From NCBI RefSeq assembly GCF_900537075.1, contig NZ_UNRA01000006.1, forward strand, positions 1-64,000: DNA of 64,000 nucleotides, given 5' to 3'. Positions 1 to 8,948 of this stretch are shown here, in pieces. The first letter of the stretch is position 1; the number at the start of each line of letters is the position of its first letter. The notes under the pieces were generated by a model. That model did no database searches, was not told the origin of the DNA, and saw nothing but the letters and a program-made list of their open reading frames with translations. A program made the position numbers and the translations under genes. The stretch comes from Tropicibacter sp. Alg240-R139 (GTDB lineage: Bacteria; Pseudomonadota; Alphaproteobacteria; Rhodobacterales; Rhodobacteraceae).

Positions 1-326
1 TTGAGCGTGGTCAGGTTCTGTGCGCACCCAAGTCGGTGAAACCGCACACCAAGTTCGAAGCCGAAGCGTACATCCTGACCAAGGATGAGGGTGGCCGTCA
101 CACGCCGTTCTTCGCGAACTACCGTCCGCAGTTCTACTTCCGTACGACTGACGTCACCGGCACCGTGAACCTGCCCGAGGGCACCGAAATGGTTATGCCT
201 GGCGACAACCTGAAGTTCGACGTTGAACTGATCGCACCGATCGCAATGGAGCAGGGTCTGCGCTTCGCGATCCGCGAAGGCGGCCGCACCGTAGGCGCCG
301 GCGTTGTGTCGAAAATCACTGAGTAA
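1..326 (+). CDS. tuf: Elongation factor Tu, C-terminal part (5' end outside window)
   Basis: EF-Tu carries aminoacyl-tRNA to the ribosomal A site as a GTP complex. Only about 107 C-terminal residues are present; the reading frame is open from base 3 and ends with TAA at 324-326. The visible part covers the end of domain 2 and domain 3, with the family-typical stretches [14 protein letters not shown] and [10 protein letters not shown] near the end. It lies directly upstream of the S10 cluster, as expected for the last gene of the str operon (rpsL-rpsG-fusA-tuf), and is followed by a strong terminator. Identification is certain. Confidence 0.97.
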   Translation, partial: ERGQVLCAPKSVKPHTKFEAEAYILTKDEGGRHTPFFANYRPQFYFRTTDVTGTVNLPEGTEMVMPGDNLKFDVELIAPIAMEQGLRFAIREGGRTVGAGVVSKITE

Positions 327-410
327 TCAGAGCTCTGCTCTGATAGTGGCGACAGGGGCTTTTGCCTCAGGCAAGAGCTCCCGAAAGCCACACCGGTGAG
401 ACAAACAAAG

Positions 411-436
411 AAGGCCGCTCCAATCGGAGCGGCCTT
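411..436 (+). terminator. Rho-independent terminator after tuf
   Basis: A perfect 11-bp GC-rich stem (411-421 with 426-436) closes a 4-base AATC loop and is followed by a pyrimidine/T-rich tract. It would end the str-operon transcript and could also serve the convergent small ORF at 506-838. Confidence 0.9.
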
Positions 437-505
437 CTTCTTTGCGCTGACCTTCCTTAGAGCAGGGCGGGCTGGGCGCGAGTCGAATGCGGGTCGTTCG
501 GGTGA

Positions 506-838
506 TCAATAGTCGTCAAGGTAACGACAAGGTGGGTTCGGCCAATTGTCCAAAAGGGCTTTATGAATAGCCTGAGTCCACGAAGAGTCCTTCGCTGCAG
601 TTGGACCGCAGTATCCGCAATCAAAACTCCAAGTTTCAAAGCAAAAAGCGACATCCTCTAGATCGAGGTTCCCTACAACGTCCGAGAGGTATGCCATTCC
701 ATCGTTGGAGACACGGAGTTGCCTGTTCTGTGTGTCGTCCTTCGAGGCAATTAAGCGTTGAACATCTTTGTGGTTGAAAGGTTCGTTCAAGTTCAATTTC
801 ACAGGATACTTCCTTTGAAGAGATGCATTGTTTGCCAT
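506..838 (-). CDS. Hypothetical protein between tuf and rpsJ
   Basis: Family not recognised. The ORF encodes 110 residues from the ATG at 838; a longer form could begin with GTG at 916 (136 residues), behind a GAAAAGG sequence, but would overlap the rpsJ promoter region. The protein is soluble-looking and ends in an aromatic/proline-rich tail (WPNPPCRYLDDY). It has three Cys, two of them in CGYC. It is transcribed against tuf and away from rpsJ, so it interrupts the usual tuf-rpsJ junction. Base composition is lower in GC than the ribosomal genes beside it, suggesting an acquired gene. Coding status is supported only by length and plausible composition. Confidence 0.5.
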   Translation of the reverse strand: MANNASLQRKYPVKLNLNEPFNHKDVQRLIASKDDTQNRQLRVSNDGMAYLSDVVGNLDLEDVAFCFETWSFDCGYCGPTAAKDSSWTQAIHKALLDNWPNPPCRYLDDY

Positions 839-908
839 TATAGCAATCCAAGAGGAAGATTGCGGATTTGGGCAAAATGAATTTCTCCCAGAATATGTCG
901 ACCAACCC

Positions 909-937
909 CTTGTCACACTGCCTTTTCAAGCGTATAG
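909..937 (+). promoter_or_regulatory. Promoter of the S10 operon (rpsJ)
   Basis: CTTGTC (909-914) and GTATAG (932-937) are separated by exactly 17 bp, matching the alphaproteobacterial housekeeping pattern CTTGxx-17-xTATAx. Predicted transcription would start about 115 bases before the rpsJ ATG, leaving a leader with GC-rich inverted segments (about 969-1030) that could be an autoregulatory target. The same promoter layout recurs upstream of rpmC and rplO in this window. Confidence 0.75.
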
Positions 938-1059
938 CGCGCGAGTTCTCATGAAGAACATGGAGGCGGGGTGATTCCCGTCTTTTGGGTTCGAAGAGGG
1001 GTTGCGGTGGTCGCTGTCCCTTCCTCTCAACCTCCACGCCTAAGAAAAGGCACATGCTT

Positions 1060-1374
1060 ATGCAAAGCCAAAACATCCGTATTCGGTTGAAGGCATTTGA
1101 CTATCGCGTGTTGGATGCGTCCACACAAGAGATCGTCAACACTGCCAAGCGGACCGGCGCCAACGTTCGTGGCCCGATTCCCCTGCCGAACAAGATCGAG
1201 AAATTCACAGTTCTGCGTGGCCCCCACGTTGACAAGAAGTCCCGCGATCAGTTCGAAATTCGTACGCACAAGCGTATGCTCGACATCGTTGATCCGACTC
1301 CCCAGACCGTGGACGCGCTGATGAAGCTCGACCTCGCCGCTGGTGTGGACGTCGAGATCAAGTTGCAGTCGTAA
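1060..1374 (+). CDS. rpsJ: 30S ribosomal protein S10 (NusE)
   Basis: S10 is a 30S head protein and, as NusE, pairs with NusB in transcription antitermination. The 104-residue product has the usual length and full family sequence, including [15 protein letters not shown] near the start and [20 protein letters not shown]. The ATG at 1060 is chosen because AAAAGG (1045-1050) is 9 bases upstream; the in-frame ATG at 1054 is too close to that site. First gene of the rpsJ-rplC-rplD-rplW unit. Confidence 0.97.
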   Translation: MQSQNIRIRLKAFDYRVLDASTQEIVNTAKRTGANVRGPIPLPNKIEKFTVLRGPHVDKKSRDQFEIRTHKRMLDIVDPTPQTVDALMKLDLAAGVDVEIKLQS

Positions 1375-1392
1375 GATCGGAGGGTATTGATT

Positions 1393-2118
1393 ATGCGCTC
1401 TGGTATTATCGCAAAGAAAGTGGGCATGACCCGCGTGTTCAAAGAAGACGGCAAGCAGATTCCTGTGACCGTTCTTCAGCTTGAAGCACTGCAGGTTGTG
1501 GCTCAGCGTACTGCTGACAAAGACGGCTACACCGCCGTTCAGCTGGGCGCGGGTACCCCGAAAGTTAAGCGCGTTTCCAAAGCTATGCGCGGTCACTTCG
1601 CAGGCGCGAAGGTTGAGCCCAAGCGCAAGCTGGTCGAATTCCGCGTGTCCGAGGATGCACTGATCGAAGTCGGCGCAGAAATCTCGGCCGAGCACTTCCT
1701 GGAAGGTCAGAAAGTTGACGTTTCGGGCACCTCGATCGGTAAAGGTTTCGCCGGCGCGATGAAGCGCTGGAACTTTGGTGGTCTGCGCGCGACGCACGGT
1801 GTTTCGATCTCGCACCGTTCGCACGGTTCGACTGGTCAGTGTCAGGATCCGGGTAAGGTCTTCAAAGGCAAGAAGATGGCTGGTCACATGGGCGCTGCCC
1901 GTATCACCACACAGAACCTGGAAGTCGTCAAAACCGACGCCGACCGTGGTCTGGTCTTCATCAAAGGCGCCGTTCCCGGTTCCAAAGGTGGCTGGGTCAC
2001 CGTCAAGGATGCCGTGAAGAAGAAAGCCCCCGAAGGTCTGCCGTTCCCGGCGGCTGTTAAAGCGGCCGCAACTGAAGCACCTGCTGAAGAAGCACCCGCG
2101 GAAGGTGGTGAAGCATGA
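1393..2118 (+). CDS. rplC: 50S ribosomal protein L3
   Basis: L3 is an early assembly protein of the 50S subunit whose loop reaches the peptidyl-transferase centre. The product has 241 residues starting at ATG 1393, 8 bases after GGAGGG (1379-1384). The conserved loop [19 protein letters not shown], which contains the glutamine methylated by PrmB in E. coli, is present. The last ~25 residues form an Ala/Pro/Glu-rich acidic tail that is common in alphaproteobacterial L3 and makes the protein longer than the E. coli form. The stop overlaps the rplD start (ATGA). Confidence 0.98.
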   Translation: MRSGIIAKKVGMTRVFKEDGKQIPVTVLQLEALQVVAQRTADKDGYTAVQLGAGTPKVKRVSKAMRGHFAGAKVEPKRKLVEFRVSEDALIEVGAEISAEHFLEGQKVDVSGTSIGKGFAGAMKRWNFGGLRATHGVSISHRSHGSTGQCQDPGKVFKGKKMAGHMGAARITTQNLEVVKTDADRGLVFIKGAVPGSKGGWVTVKDAVKKKAPEGLPFPAAVKAAATEAPAEEAPAEGGEA

Positions 2119-2732
2119 AACTTGACGTGATCAAACTGGATGGCGGCAAAGCAGGCGACATCGAATTGTCGGAAGACCTGTTCGGCCTGGAGCCCCGCGC
2201 GGACATCCTGCACCGTGTGGTCCGTTGGCAGCGCAACAACGCGCAGGCCGGCACCCACAAGGTAAAGACCCGTTCGGAAGTCAAATACTCGACCAAGAAG
2301 ATCTATCGCCAAAAAGGCACCGGTGGCGCACGCCACGGCGCTCGCTCGGCTCCGATCTTTCGCGGTGGTGGTATCTACAAGGGCCCAACCCCGCGTAGCC
2401 ACGGCCACGAGCTGACCAAGAAATTCCGCAAGCTGGGTCTGCGTCACGCGCTGTCCGCTAAAATGGCTGCGGGTGAGCTGGTTGTGATCGAGAACGCTGA
2501 CACCGAAGCCAAAACCGCTGCTCTGGCCAAACAGGTTGCAAACCTGGGCTGGAAACGTGCACTGGTCATCGACGGCGCTTCCGTGAACGAAGGCTTCTTG
2601 AAGGCTGCGCGCAACATTGAAGGTCTGGATATCCTGCCGACAATGGGCGCAAACGTTTATGACATCCTCAAGCGTGACACCCTGGTGATCACCAAAGCGG
2701 GTGTCGAAGCACTGGAGGCTCGACTGAAATGA
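2115..2732 (+). CDS. rplD: 50S ribosomal protein L4
   Basis: L4 lines the peptide exit tunnel and, in E. coli, represses its own S10 operon; whether it does so here is unknown. The 205-residue product carries the family core [20 protein letters not shown], which forms the tunnel loop. The start overlaps the end of rplC by four bases and the stop overlaps rplW by four bases, indicating translational coupling through rplC-rplD-rplW. Confidence 0.98.
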   Translation: MKLDVIKLDGGKAGDIELSEDLFGLEPRADILHRVVRWQRNNAQAGTHKVKTRSEVKYSTKKIYRQKGTGGARHGARSAPIFRGGGIYKGPTPRSHGHELTKKFRKLGLRHALSAKMAAGELVVIENADTEAKTAALAKQVANLGWKRALVIDGASVNEGFLKAARNIEGLDILPTMGANVYDILKRDTLVITKAGVEALEARLK

Positions 2733-3025
2733 GCGCGAAGGCAGAACACTACGACGTGATCCGCAAGCCGGTCATCACCGAGAAGGCAACCATGGCGTCC
2801 GAAAACGGCGCGGTTGTGTTCGAAGTGTCGATCGACAGCAATAAACCTCAGATCAAAGAGGCCGTTGAGGCCCTGTTTGGTGTAAAGGTCAAAGCGGTCA
2901 ACACCACCATCACCAAAGGTAAAGTCAAGCGTTTCCGCGGCCAGCTGGGCAAGCGTAAAGACGTGAAGAAGGCCTATGTGATGCTGGAAGAAGGCAACAC
3001 AATCGACGTGTCCACCGGACTCTGA
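2729..3025 (+). CDS. rplW: 50S ribosomal protein L23
   Basis: L23 sits at the tunnel exit and docks trigger factor and SRP. The product is 98 residues with the typical N-terminal [14 protein letters not shown] and the basic stretch [20 protein letters not shown]. In most bacteria rplB follows immediately; here a terminator follows and rplB is 3.2 kb away. The last codons of this gene, plus the terminator, are repeated imperfectly at 4201-4286. Confidence 0.98.
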   Translation: MSAKAEHYDVIRKPVITEKATMASENGAVVFEVSIDSNKPQIKEAVEALFGVKVKAVNTTITKGKVKRFRGQLGKRKDVKKAYVMLEEGNTIDVSTGL

Positions 3026-3080
3026 GATTAGCTTTTCTGAAGAATTGAAAGCCCCTCGCTGAAAGGCGGGGGGCTTTTTT
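2995..3080 (+). repeat. Imperfect direct repeat, copy 1 (rplW 3' end plus terminator)
   Basis: The last ten codons of rplW, its stop and the following hairpin (2995-3080) align without gaps to 4201-4286, offset 1206 bases. Identity is high at the coding end and at the hairpin and lower in the linker. The repeat pair brackets speB. Confidence 0.85.
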
Positions 3081-3081
3081 T
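3048..3081 (+). terminator. Terminator after rplW
   Basis: A 12-bp stem (3048-3059 with 3066-3077, one G-T pair) with a 6-base loop is followed by a run of seven T. It ends the rpsJ-rplW unit and so separates rplW from rplB transcription. Confidence 0.92.
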
Positions 3082-3191
3082 GTTCAAATTGACACAAGAT
3101 CGTAATTTGATCAAAAATTTGGGTTGTGCTGGACGGGCGACCGTGGGTTGATCGGGACAGCACCCGGCAACAGAAAATCAGGAGGGTATCC

Positions 3192-4160
3192 GTGGCCAAG
3201 TCAGATGACATCCCGGTCGATCAGGCGTTTCTTAGGAGTGACCTGAAGGGAACCGAACTCGAAAACAGTTTTTCGGGAGCCCTGAGTTTCATGCGCCGAA
3301 AGTACAGTCGGGATCTGAGCGGGGTTGATGTTGCCGTAACGGGTGTTCCGTTTGACTGTGCGGTATCAAACCGCCCCGGATGTCGATTTGGCCCTGAGGC
3401 TATTCGCCGTGCTTCGGCGCAATTGGCGTGGGGGCCGATCTGGCCCTGGGGATTTGATCCTTTTAATGTTTTGGCCGTTGTCGATTATGGCGACTGCGCC
3501 ATCGACTACGCCAAGTCTGCTTTGATCGATGAAGCGATTGTGGATCATATGAGACCCATTATTGATGCTGGGGCTTTCCCTCTGGTCTTGGGTGGGGACC
3601 ACTATATCTCGTACCCGCTGCTGAAAGCGCAGGCTAAAAAGCATGGCCCCTTGGCCTTTTTGCATTTCGATGCTCACCGGGACGTCGAGGTCTCGGATGT
3701 CCGCTGCCAAGATCACGGGTCTATGTTCCGCTACGCGCTTGAAGACGGGCTAATTGACCCGGAAAAGTCGATACAGATTGGAATTCGTACGACGTTCGAA
3801 GGCGAGCAAAGCCATGGAATGACCATCCTGCACGCTGATAAAGTGCAAGAGATGTCTGCGGCCGAAGTGGCAGTGGCCGTGCGCGAGGTCGTGGGAACGT
3901 CTAAAACATACCTGACATTCGACATCGATTGCCTGGACCCGGCATTTGCGCCGGGCACGGGGACCCCGGTTGTTGGCGGCCTTTCGTCCCATCAGGCATT
4001 GTCGATCCTGCGACGGCTTGTCGGGATCGATTTTGTCGGAGCGGATTTGGTTGAGGTTTCGCCGTCATATGACGTCGCGCAGATCACCAGCCTTGCCGCC
4101 GCGACTATCGCTACGGAAATCCTGTGTGTCCACGCAGAGAATGTGAAGCAATCGACCTGA
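3192..4160 (+). CDS. speB: Agmatinase / ureohydrolase family enzyme
   Basis: Ureohydrolases use a binuclear manganese centre; agmatinase converts agmatine to putrescine and urea. The metal-ligand motifs are all present in the 322-residue product: GGDH (134-137), DAHRD (160-164) and DIDCLDP (244-250), followed by FAPGTGTPVVGG. The start is GTG at 3192, placed 6 bases after AGGAGG (3180-3185); upstream in-frame codons would extend it without a better ribosome site. The family also includes guanidinobutyrase and guanidinopropionase, so the substrate is not certain. The gene stands alone, inserted between rplW and rplB and flanked by a duplicated rplW end and terminator, which points to insertion by recombination. 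Confidence 0.85.
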   Translation: MAKSDDIPVDQAFLRSDLKGTELENSFSGALSFMRRKYSRDLSGVDVAVTGVPFDCAVSNRPGCRFGPEAIRRASAQLAWGPIWPWGFDPFNVLAVVDYGDCAIDYAKSALIDEAIVDHMRPIIDAGAFPLVLGGDHYISYPLLKAQAKKHGPLAFLHFDAHRDVEVSDVRCQDHGSMFRYALEDGLIDPEKSIQIGIRTTFEGEQSHGMTILHADKVQEMSAAEVAVAVREVVGTSKTYLTFDIDCLDPAFAPGTGTPVVGGLSSHQALSILRRLVGIDFVGADLVEVSPSYDVAQITSLAAATIATEILCVHAENVKQST

Positions 4161-4200
4161 CGGTCTGCGATGCTCAGCCTGCCACTTGGATCGCAGTAGT

Positions 4201-4286
4201 CAACGCCATCGACGTGTCCGCCGGACTCTGAGATTCGCCTCTCTATAGGTTTGAAGGCCCCTCGCTGAAAAGCGGGGGACCTTTCA
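4201..4286 (+). repeat. Imperfect direct repeat, copy 2 (degenerate rplW end)
   Basis: This segment can still be read as the last residues of L23 (IDVSAGL then stop, versus IDVSTGL in rplW) followed by the same hairpin sequence. No start codon or upstream L23 sequence accompanies it, so it is a non-coding remnant downstream of speB. Confidence 0.85.
4254..4283. terminator. Terminator-like hairpin downstream of speB
   Basis: A 12-bp stem (4254-4265 with 4272-4283, one mismatch and one wobble) derived from the rplW terminator repeat. The T tract is eroded on the plus strand. It lies between the convergent ends of speB and the adenylate cyclase gene and could serve both. Confidence 0.6.
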
Positions 4287-4351
4287 TATTTGCAGACACC
4301 GCTTTTAGCCTTCAACATCTGGTAGATCAGTCGCCCTTGATGGAGTTCTTC

Positions 4352-5647
4352 CTAGGCTGAATGATTGTTGGCCAATCTAAAGACATCAACCGGATCTCGG
4401 ATGCCTTTGAGAGTTACCTTCCCGACGGAGACCGAAGGGAAATTTTCCTCTACCGCGATTGCGGCGCGGGCGCTTAGCAAGATTGCACCGTCTTCAGCTA
4501 GTTCGCAGAGGCGTGAGCCGACATTGATCGCCGTACCGGACGCGGTGTAATCTGAGCGACCTTCATATCCAACCATACCAACAGTTGCATAGCCAAGCGA
4601 TATGCCGACGCCAAAGCCCAAACGGTGACCCATACGCTTCCATGTCTGGCAAAGATCCGTCATCCGGGTGCGCATGGCAATCGCCAGCCGGACGGCATTT
4701 CCAGCCGGGTCGTCACAGGGCAGCGGGTCGTTGAACAATGCCATGATCCCGTCTCCCATCCGGAGATCAACACCTACGCTATGGGCATTGATCAACTTGC
4801 CCATCTCTTTGTGATAAGTTTGCAGCACTTCTATGGTTTCTTCGGGTTCAGCCGTTTCGCAAAACGCCGTGAACCCACGGATGTCGCAGAACAGCACGCC
4901 GAGTAGGGCTCGGTGACTCGACAGCATCTTTTCCGACCCAGAGGAAATGATCGTATCGGCCACAGCAGAAGGAAGAAAGCGTTTGAGCCTTCCCATCCTC
5001 TCGACATGAGCCACCTGTTCTTTGACTCTTTCTTCTAGCTCAGCGTTGAGCGCTTCGAGTGCTCGAAACTGATGGACATTGTCGATGGCGATCACAGCTT
5101 GGGCGGCAAATGTCTCAACCAATTTGACCTCTTCCGGCAAAAAAGGCTCCGGTTCTTGCCGAGTCAGGCTGATACTTCCAAAGGCGATGCCATCGCGCAT
5201 CAAAGGTACGCTGAGATTGGCCCGTACGCCCGCATCGTCCACAAGTCTGCGCCGCCCTTCGTGGCCCGCGCGATAGAGGTCGGTTTTCTTTAAGTCGGCT
5301 ATGTGCTGCACCACGCCCTCACGCACTGCAGCACACATCGCAAGGGGTTCGTTCATTCCTATTTTGAATCCTAGCGGAAATGTGCCTTTGTCCAATCTAG
5401 GCCCAATTCGATGAAGCGTTAAATGCGTTCGTTCATCGTTGGCAAGCATTAGACCGCTGCCGGATGCACTGCAAAGGCGTTCAGCATTATCAAGAATCAC
5501 GTCGAACACCGGCCCCTCGTCGTCGCGGCTTTGGCTAATGACGTTGAGAATGTCGCGCGTCGCTTGCTCGCGCTCTTGCTTGCGAACAGATTTTTCTACC
5601 TGACTTTTGCGATCTGCATCTTCTGTCACAGCCTGTCTTTGTCCCAT
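4352..5647 (-). CDS. Class III adenylate/guanylate cyclase with GAF domain
   Basis: Predicted soluble cyclase making cAMP (or cGMP) in response to a ligand bound by its GAF domain. From the ATG at 5647 it has 431 residues: a short charged N-terminus, a GAF domain (about 40-200), a short helical linker, then a class III catalytic domain (about 240-430). The catalytic signatures LFCDIRGFTAF (first metal aspartate) and RMGDGIMALF (second metal aspartate) are visible, as is DYTASGTAINVGSRL. The frame is open further upstream to 5797, but that part overlaps the small plus-strand ORF and looks non-coding; no clear ribosome site marks either start. It is transcribed against the ribosomal genes. Nucleotide specificity is not decided from sequence. 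Confidence 0.85.
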   Translation of the reverse strand: MGQRQAVTEDADRKSQVEKSVRKQEREQATRDILNVISQSRDDEGPVFDVILDNAERLCSASGSGLMLANDERTHLTLHRIGPRLDKGTFPLGFKIGMNEPLAMCAAVREGVVQHIADLKKTDLYRAGHEGRRRLVDDAGVRANLSVPLMRDGIAFGSISLTRQEPEPFLPEEVKLVETFAAQAVIAIDNVHQFRALEALNAELEERVKEQVAHVERMGRLKRFLPSAVADTIISSGSEKMLSSHRALLGVLFCDIRGFTAFCETAEPEETIEVLQTYHKEMGKLINAHSVGVDLRMGDGIMALFNDPLPCDDPAGNAVRLAIAMRTRMTDLCQTWKRMGHRLGFGVGISLGYATVGMVGYEGRSDYTASGTAINVGSRLCELAEDGAILLSARAAIAVEENFPSVSVGKVTLKGIRDPVDVFRLANNHSA

Positions 5648-5780
5648 TTGGCACAATACCAAACTTAGTCTGGCATGACTGCGTTTACCAAACAAATTCA
5701 CGGCTGACTGTTTGTGGCCATTGGTTTTGTGCTCAGGGCAGCCATTGCTTTGGGTGCGTGACGTGGATAGGCTCGTGGAC

Positions 5781-5957
5781 ATGAAGCATGTGCCCAAAGA
5801 AACGACAGATGACGCTCTTATTCAGGAATTCCTGAACAAGGGCGGTAAAGTGAGCGTTGGCAAGACTAAGCCTGCGAACCCCGAGCTGGGGCTCAGCAAG
5901 AATGTCTGGAACAACAAGCTGACCAAGGAAGAGAAGGCCGCGCGCGACAAGAAGTGA
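5781..5957 (+). CDS. Small conserved-looking hypothetical protein
   Basis: 58-residue, highly charged, lysine-rich protein without membrane segments or signal peptide. It contains FLNKGGKVSVGKTKPANPE and ends with TKEEKAARDKK. The ATG at 5781 is chosen because residues encoded upstream of it look non-coding. It sits between the divergent adenylate cyclase and the rplB promoter region. I recall similar short proteins in Roseobacter genomes but know no function. Confidence 0.6.
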   Translation: MKHVPKETTDDALIQEFLNKGGKVSVGKTKPANPELGLSKNVWNNKLTKEEKAARDKK

Positions 5958-6246
5958 GCGCGCGAACCACCTGTTGACGTGGGTTCCTGCTCGGCTTGAA
6001 TGTCGGCACAGGGAATCTGCGATGACTCTATAGACACCCCTATTGTTCTCTGGTACGTCGCAGCAATCGTGCAGCCTCGGATTCGTTCCGGGGCTCTTGA
6101 TTTTGGAATCTGGGACCTTCGGGGCCCTATACATCAGGCACCTTAGTAGGACGTTTCCAATGGAAACTGACGGGCGGGGGCCTTTAACATAGCTGGACCA
6201 AAGACAACAACCTAAGGTCTGGCACGCTAAACGGAAGACAGAAAGC
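5958..6246 (+). promoter_or_regulatory. Leader/promoter region of the rplB unit
   Basis: No gene is visible in these 289 bases. The best promoter candidate is TTGGAA (6103-6108) and CTATAC (6127-6132) with an 18-bp spacer, weaker than the rpsJ and rplO promoters. Since a terminator closes the rplW unit upstream, rplB must be transcribed from a promoter in or near this region. The leader from there to the rplB ATG is about 105 bases. Confidence 0.45.
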
Positions 6247-7089
6247 ATGGCACTTAAGTCGTATAAGCCGACGACGCCAGGCCAGCGTGGGCTGGTGCTG
6301 ATCGACCGTTCGGAGCTCTGGAAAGGACGCCCCGTCAAAGCCCTCACCGAGGGTCTGACGAAATCGGGTGGCCGGAACAACACCGGACGGATTACCTCAC
6401 GTCGTCGTGGGGGTGGGGCCAAGCGCCTCTACCGTATCGTTGACTTCAAACGTAACAAATTTGATGTCGCAGCAACCGTTGAACGGATCGAATATGACCC
6501 GAACCGGACTGCGTTCATCGCACTGGTCAAATATGACGACGGCGAGCAGGCCTATATCCTTGCTCCGCAGCGTCTGGCTGTTGGTGACACCGTTGTTGCC
6601 TCGGTAAAGGCCGACATCAAGCCGGGTAACGCAATGCCGTTCTCGGGCATGCCGATCGGTACCATCGTTCACAACATCGAAATGAAGCCCGGTAAAGGCG
6701 GTCAGATTGCCCGCGCAGCTGGTACTTATGCTCAGTTCGTTGGTCGTGACGGCGGTTACGCTCAGATCCGCCTGAGTTCGGGCGAACTGCGCCTGGTGCG
6801 TCAGGAATGCATGGCCACCGTTGGTGCAGTGTCGAACCCTGACAACTCCAACCAGAACTACGGTAAAGCCGGTCGTATGCGCCACAAAGGCATCCGTCCG
6901 TCGGTTCGTGGTGTTGTCATGAACCCGATCGACCACCCACACGGTGGTGGTGAAGGCCGGACTTCGGGTGGTCGTCACCCGGTGACCCCATGGGGTAAGC
7001 CGACCAAGGGTGCACGTACCCGCAACAAGAACAAAGCGTCCAGCAAGCTGATCATCCGCTCGCGGCACGCCAAGAAGAAAGGGCGTTAA
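6247..7089 (+). CDS. rplB: 50S ribosomal protein L2
   Basis: L2 is required for subunit association and peptidyl-transferase activity. The product has 280 residues, a normal length. The highly conserved C-terminal segment [17 protein letters not shown] is intact, including the histidine implicated in peptidyl transfer in E. coli, and the end is strongly basic ([10 protein letters not shown]). It begins a tight unit rplB-rpsS-rplV-rpsC-rplP. Confidence 0.98.
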   Translation: MALKSYKPTTPGQRGLVLIDRSELWKGRPVKALTEGLTKSGGRNNTGRITSRRRGGGAKRLYRIVDFKRNKFDVAATVERIEYDPNRTAFIALVKYDDGEQAYILAPQRLAVGDTVVASVKADIKPGNAMPFSGMPIGTIVHNIEMKPGKGGQIARAAGTYAQFVGRDGGYAQIRLSSGELRLVRQECMATVGAVSNPDNSNQNYGKAGRMRHKGIRPSVRGVVMNPIDHPHGGGEGRTSGGRHPVTPWGKPTKGARTRNKNKASSKLIIRSRHAKKKGR

Positions 7090-7092
7090 TAG

Positions 7093-7371
7093 ATGTCTCG
7101 CTCTGTTTGGAAAGGCCCTTTTGTTGACGCTTACGTTCTCAAAAAGGCAGAAGCTGCTCGTGAATCGGGCCGTAACGAAGTGATCAAGATCTGGTCGCGT
7201 CGTTCCACCATCCTACCCCAGTTCGTGGGTCTGACATTTGGTGTGTACAACGGTCATAAACACATTCCCGTCAACGTCTCGGAAGACATGATTGGTCAGA
7301 AGTTCGGTGAATATTCGCCGACCCGTACCTATTATGGCCACGCCGCTGACAAAAAAGCGAAGCGGAAGTAA
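7093..7371 (+). CDS. rpsS: 30S ribosomal protein S19
   Basis: S19 is a 30S head protein that pairs with S13 in the intersubunit bridge. The 92-residue product matches the family throughout: [15 protein letters not shown] at the N-terminus, [13 protein letters not shown], and [18 protein letters not shown]. It follows rplB by three bases and precedes rplV by three bases. Confidence 0.98.
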   Translation: MSRSVWKGPFVDAYVLKKAEAARESGRNEVIKIWSRRSTILPQFVGLTFGVYNGHKHIPVNVSEDMIGQKFGEYSPTRTYYGHAADKKAKRK

Positions 7372-7374
7372 GTC

Positions 7375-7755
7375 ATGGGCAAGGCAAAGAATCCCCGCCG
7401 CGTGGCAGACAACGAAGCTATGGCAAAACTGCGCATGCTTCGCACCAGCCCGCAGAAACTGAACCTGGTTGCAGCGATGATCCGCGGCAAGAAGGTTGAT
7501 CGTGCTTTGACCGATCTGACCTTCTCGAACAAGCGTATCGCAGCAGACGTGAAGAAATGCCTTCAGTCCGCAATCGCCAACGCCGAGAACAACCACAACC
7601 TGGACGTCGATGAACTGATCGTCGCCGAGGCGTATGTGGGTAAGAACCTGACCCTGAAGCGCGGTCGCCCGCGGGCACGTGGCCGGTTCGGCAAGATCAT
7701 CAAGCCGTTCTCGGAACTCACCATCAAGGTGCGTCAAGTTGAGGAGCAAGCGTAA
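7375..7755 (+). CDS. rplV: 50S ribosomal protein L22
   Basis: L22 lines the exit tunnel with a long beta-hairpin. The 126-residue product contains the family segment [20 protein letters not shown] and the hairpin-tip region [14 protein letters not shown], where macrolide-resistance changes occur in other species. The TAA stop shares one base with the rpsC ATG, implying coupled translation. Confidence 0.98.
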   Translation: MGKAKNPRRVADNEAMAKLRMLRTSPQKLNLVAAMIRGKKVDRALTDLTFSNKRIAADVKKCLQSAIANAENNHNLDVDELIVAEAYVGKNLTLKRGRPRARGRFGKIIKPFSELTIKVRQVEEQA

Positions 7756-8462
7756 TGGGTAACAAAGTAAATCCGATCGGCATGCGCCTTCAGGTCAACC
7801 GTACCTGGGACAGCCGCTGGTACGCAGACACCAAAGACTATGGTGACCTGCTGCTCGAGGATCTGAAAATCCGCGAGTTCATCAAGGATGAGTGCAAGCA
7901 AGCGGGTATTGCTCGTGTGATCATCGAACGTCCGCACAAAAAGTGCCGCGTCACGATCCACACTGCACGCCCGGGCGTCATCATCGGCAAGAAAGGTGCA
8001 GACATCGAAACTCTGCGCAAGAAGATTGCTTCGATGACCGACAGCGAGCTGCACCTCAACATCGTTGAGGTTCGTAAGCCCGAGCTGGACGCACAGTTGG
8101 TTGGCGAGTCCATCGCTCAGCAGCTGGAACGTCGTGTATCCTTCCGCCGCGCCATGAAGCGTGCGGTTCAGAACGCCATGCGCATGGGCGCCCTGGGTAT
8201 CCGGGTGAACGTGGCTGGTCGTCTGGGCGGCGCTGAAATCGCACGGACCGAATGGTACCGCGAAGGTCGTGTGCCTCTGCACACTCTGCGTGCCGACATC
8301 GATTATGCAAATGTGGAAGCTACTACTCCCTACGGGATCATCGGGATCAAGACCTGGATCTTCAAAGGCGAGATCATGGAGCATGACCCGCAGGCGCGTG
8401 ACCGTAAAGCACAGGAACTCCAAGATGGCCCTGCACCTCGTGGTGCTGGCGGTCGTCGCTAA
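7755..8462 (+). CDS. rpsC: 30S ribosomal protein S3
   Basis: S3 shapes the mRNA entry channel and contributes to helicase activity. The 235-residue product has the KH type II domain with the GxxG loop in [16 protein letters not shown] and the C-terminal domain with [14 protein letters not shown]. It starts on the last base of the rplV stop codon. Confidence 0.98.
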   Translation: MGNKVNPIGMRLQVNRTWDSRWYADTKDYGDLLLEDLKIREFIKDECKQAGIARVIIERPHKKCRVTIHTARPGVIIGKKGADIETLRKKIASMTDSELHLNIVEVRKPELDAQLVGESIAQQLERRVSFRRAMKRAVQNAMRMGALGIRVNVAGRLGGAEIARTEWYREGRVPLHTLRADIDYANVEATTPYGIIGIKTWIFKGEIMEHDPQARDRKAQELQDGPAPRGAGGRR

Positions 8463-8476
8463 GGGAGGCTTGAACT

Positions 8477-8890
8477 ATGCTTCAACCAAAGCGCACTAAA
8501 TTCCGCAAGATGCACAAGGGCCGGATCAAAGGCCTGGCAAAAGGCGGATCTGATCTGAACTTCGGCACCTATGGTCTGAAGGCTCTGCAGCCTGAGCGCG
8601 TCACCGCGCGCCAGATCGAAGCTGCACGTCGTGCCATGACGCGTCACATGAAACGTCAAGGCCGTGTATGGATCCGTATCTTTCCCGACACTCCGGTCAC
8701 CTCGAAGCCGACCGAAGTTCGTATGGGTAAAGGTAAGGGTTCCGTTGATTTCTGGGCAGCCAAGGTCAAGCCTGGCCGCGTGATGTTCGAAATCGACGGC
8801 GTCAATGACGACATCGCACGCGAGGCCCTGCGCCTGGCTGCGATGAAGCTGCCGATCAAAACCCGTATCGTGGTTCGCGAAGACTGGTAA
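8477..8890 (+). CDS. rplP: 50S ribosomal protein L16
   Basis: L16 organises the A-site tRNA region of the 50S subunit. The 137-residue product has the typical start [16 protein letters not shown] and the conserved [20 protein letters not shown]. In most genomes rpmC (L29) follows directly; here a strong terminator and 3.8 kb of unrelated genes intervene. Confidence 0.98.
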   Translation: MLQPKRTKFRKMHKGRIKGLAKGGSDLNFGTYGLKALQPERVTARQIEAARRAMTRHMKRQGRVWIRIFPDTPVTSKPTEVRMGKGKGSVDFWAAKVKPGRVMFEIDGVNDDIAREALRLAAMKLPIKTRIVVREDW

Positions 8891-8914
8891 GCCGGTTTAT
8901 ATCGCAAGACTTTG

Positions 8915-8948
8915 GAACCCCGCCGAGTGATCGGCGGGGTTCTTTTTT
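8915..8948 (+). terminator. Terminator after rplP
   Basis: A perfect 12-bp stem (8915-8926 with 8931-8942) with a GTGA loop is followed by six T. It closes the rplB-rplP unit and explains why rpmC has its own promoter. Confidence 0.95.

Noticed and set aside
1027-1887. 286-residue minus-strand ORF opposite rpsJ/rplC
   Set aside because: Shadow of two certain ribosomal protein genes.
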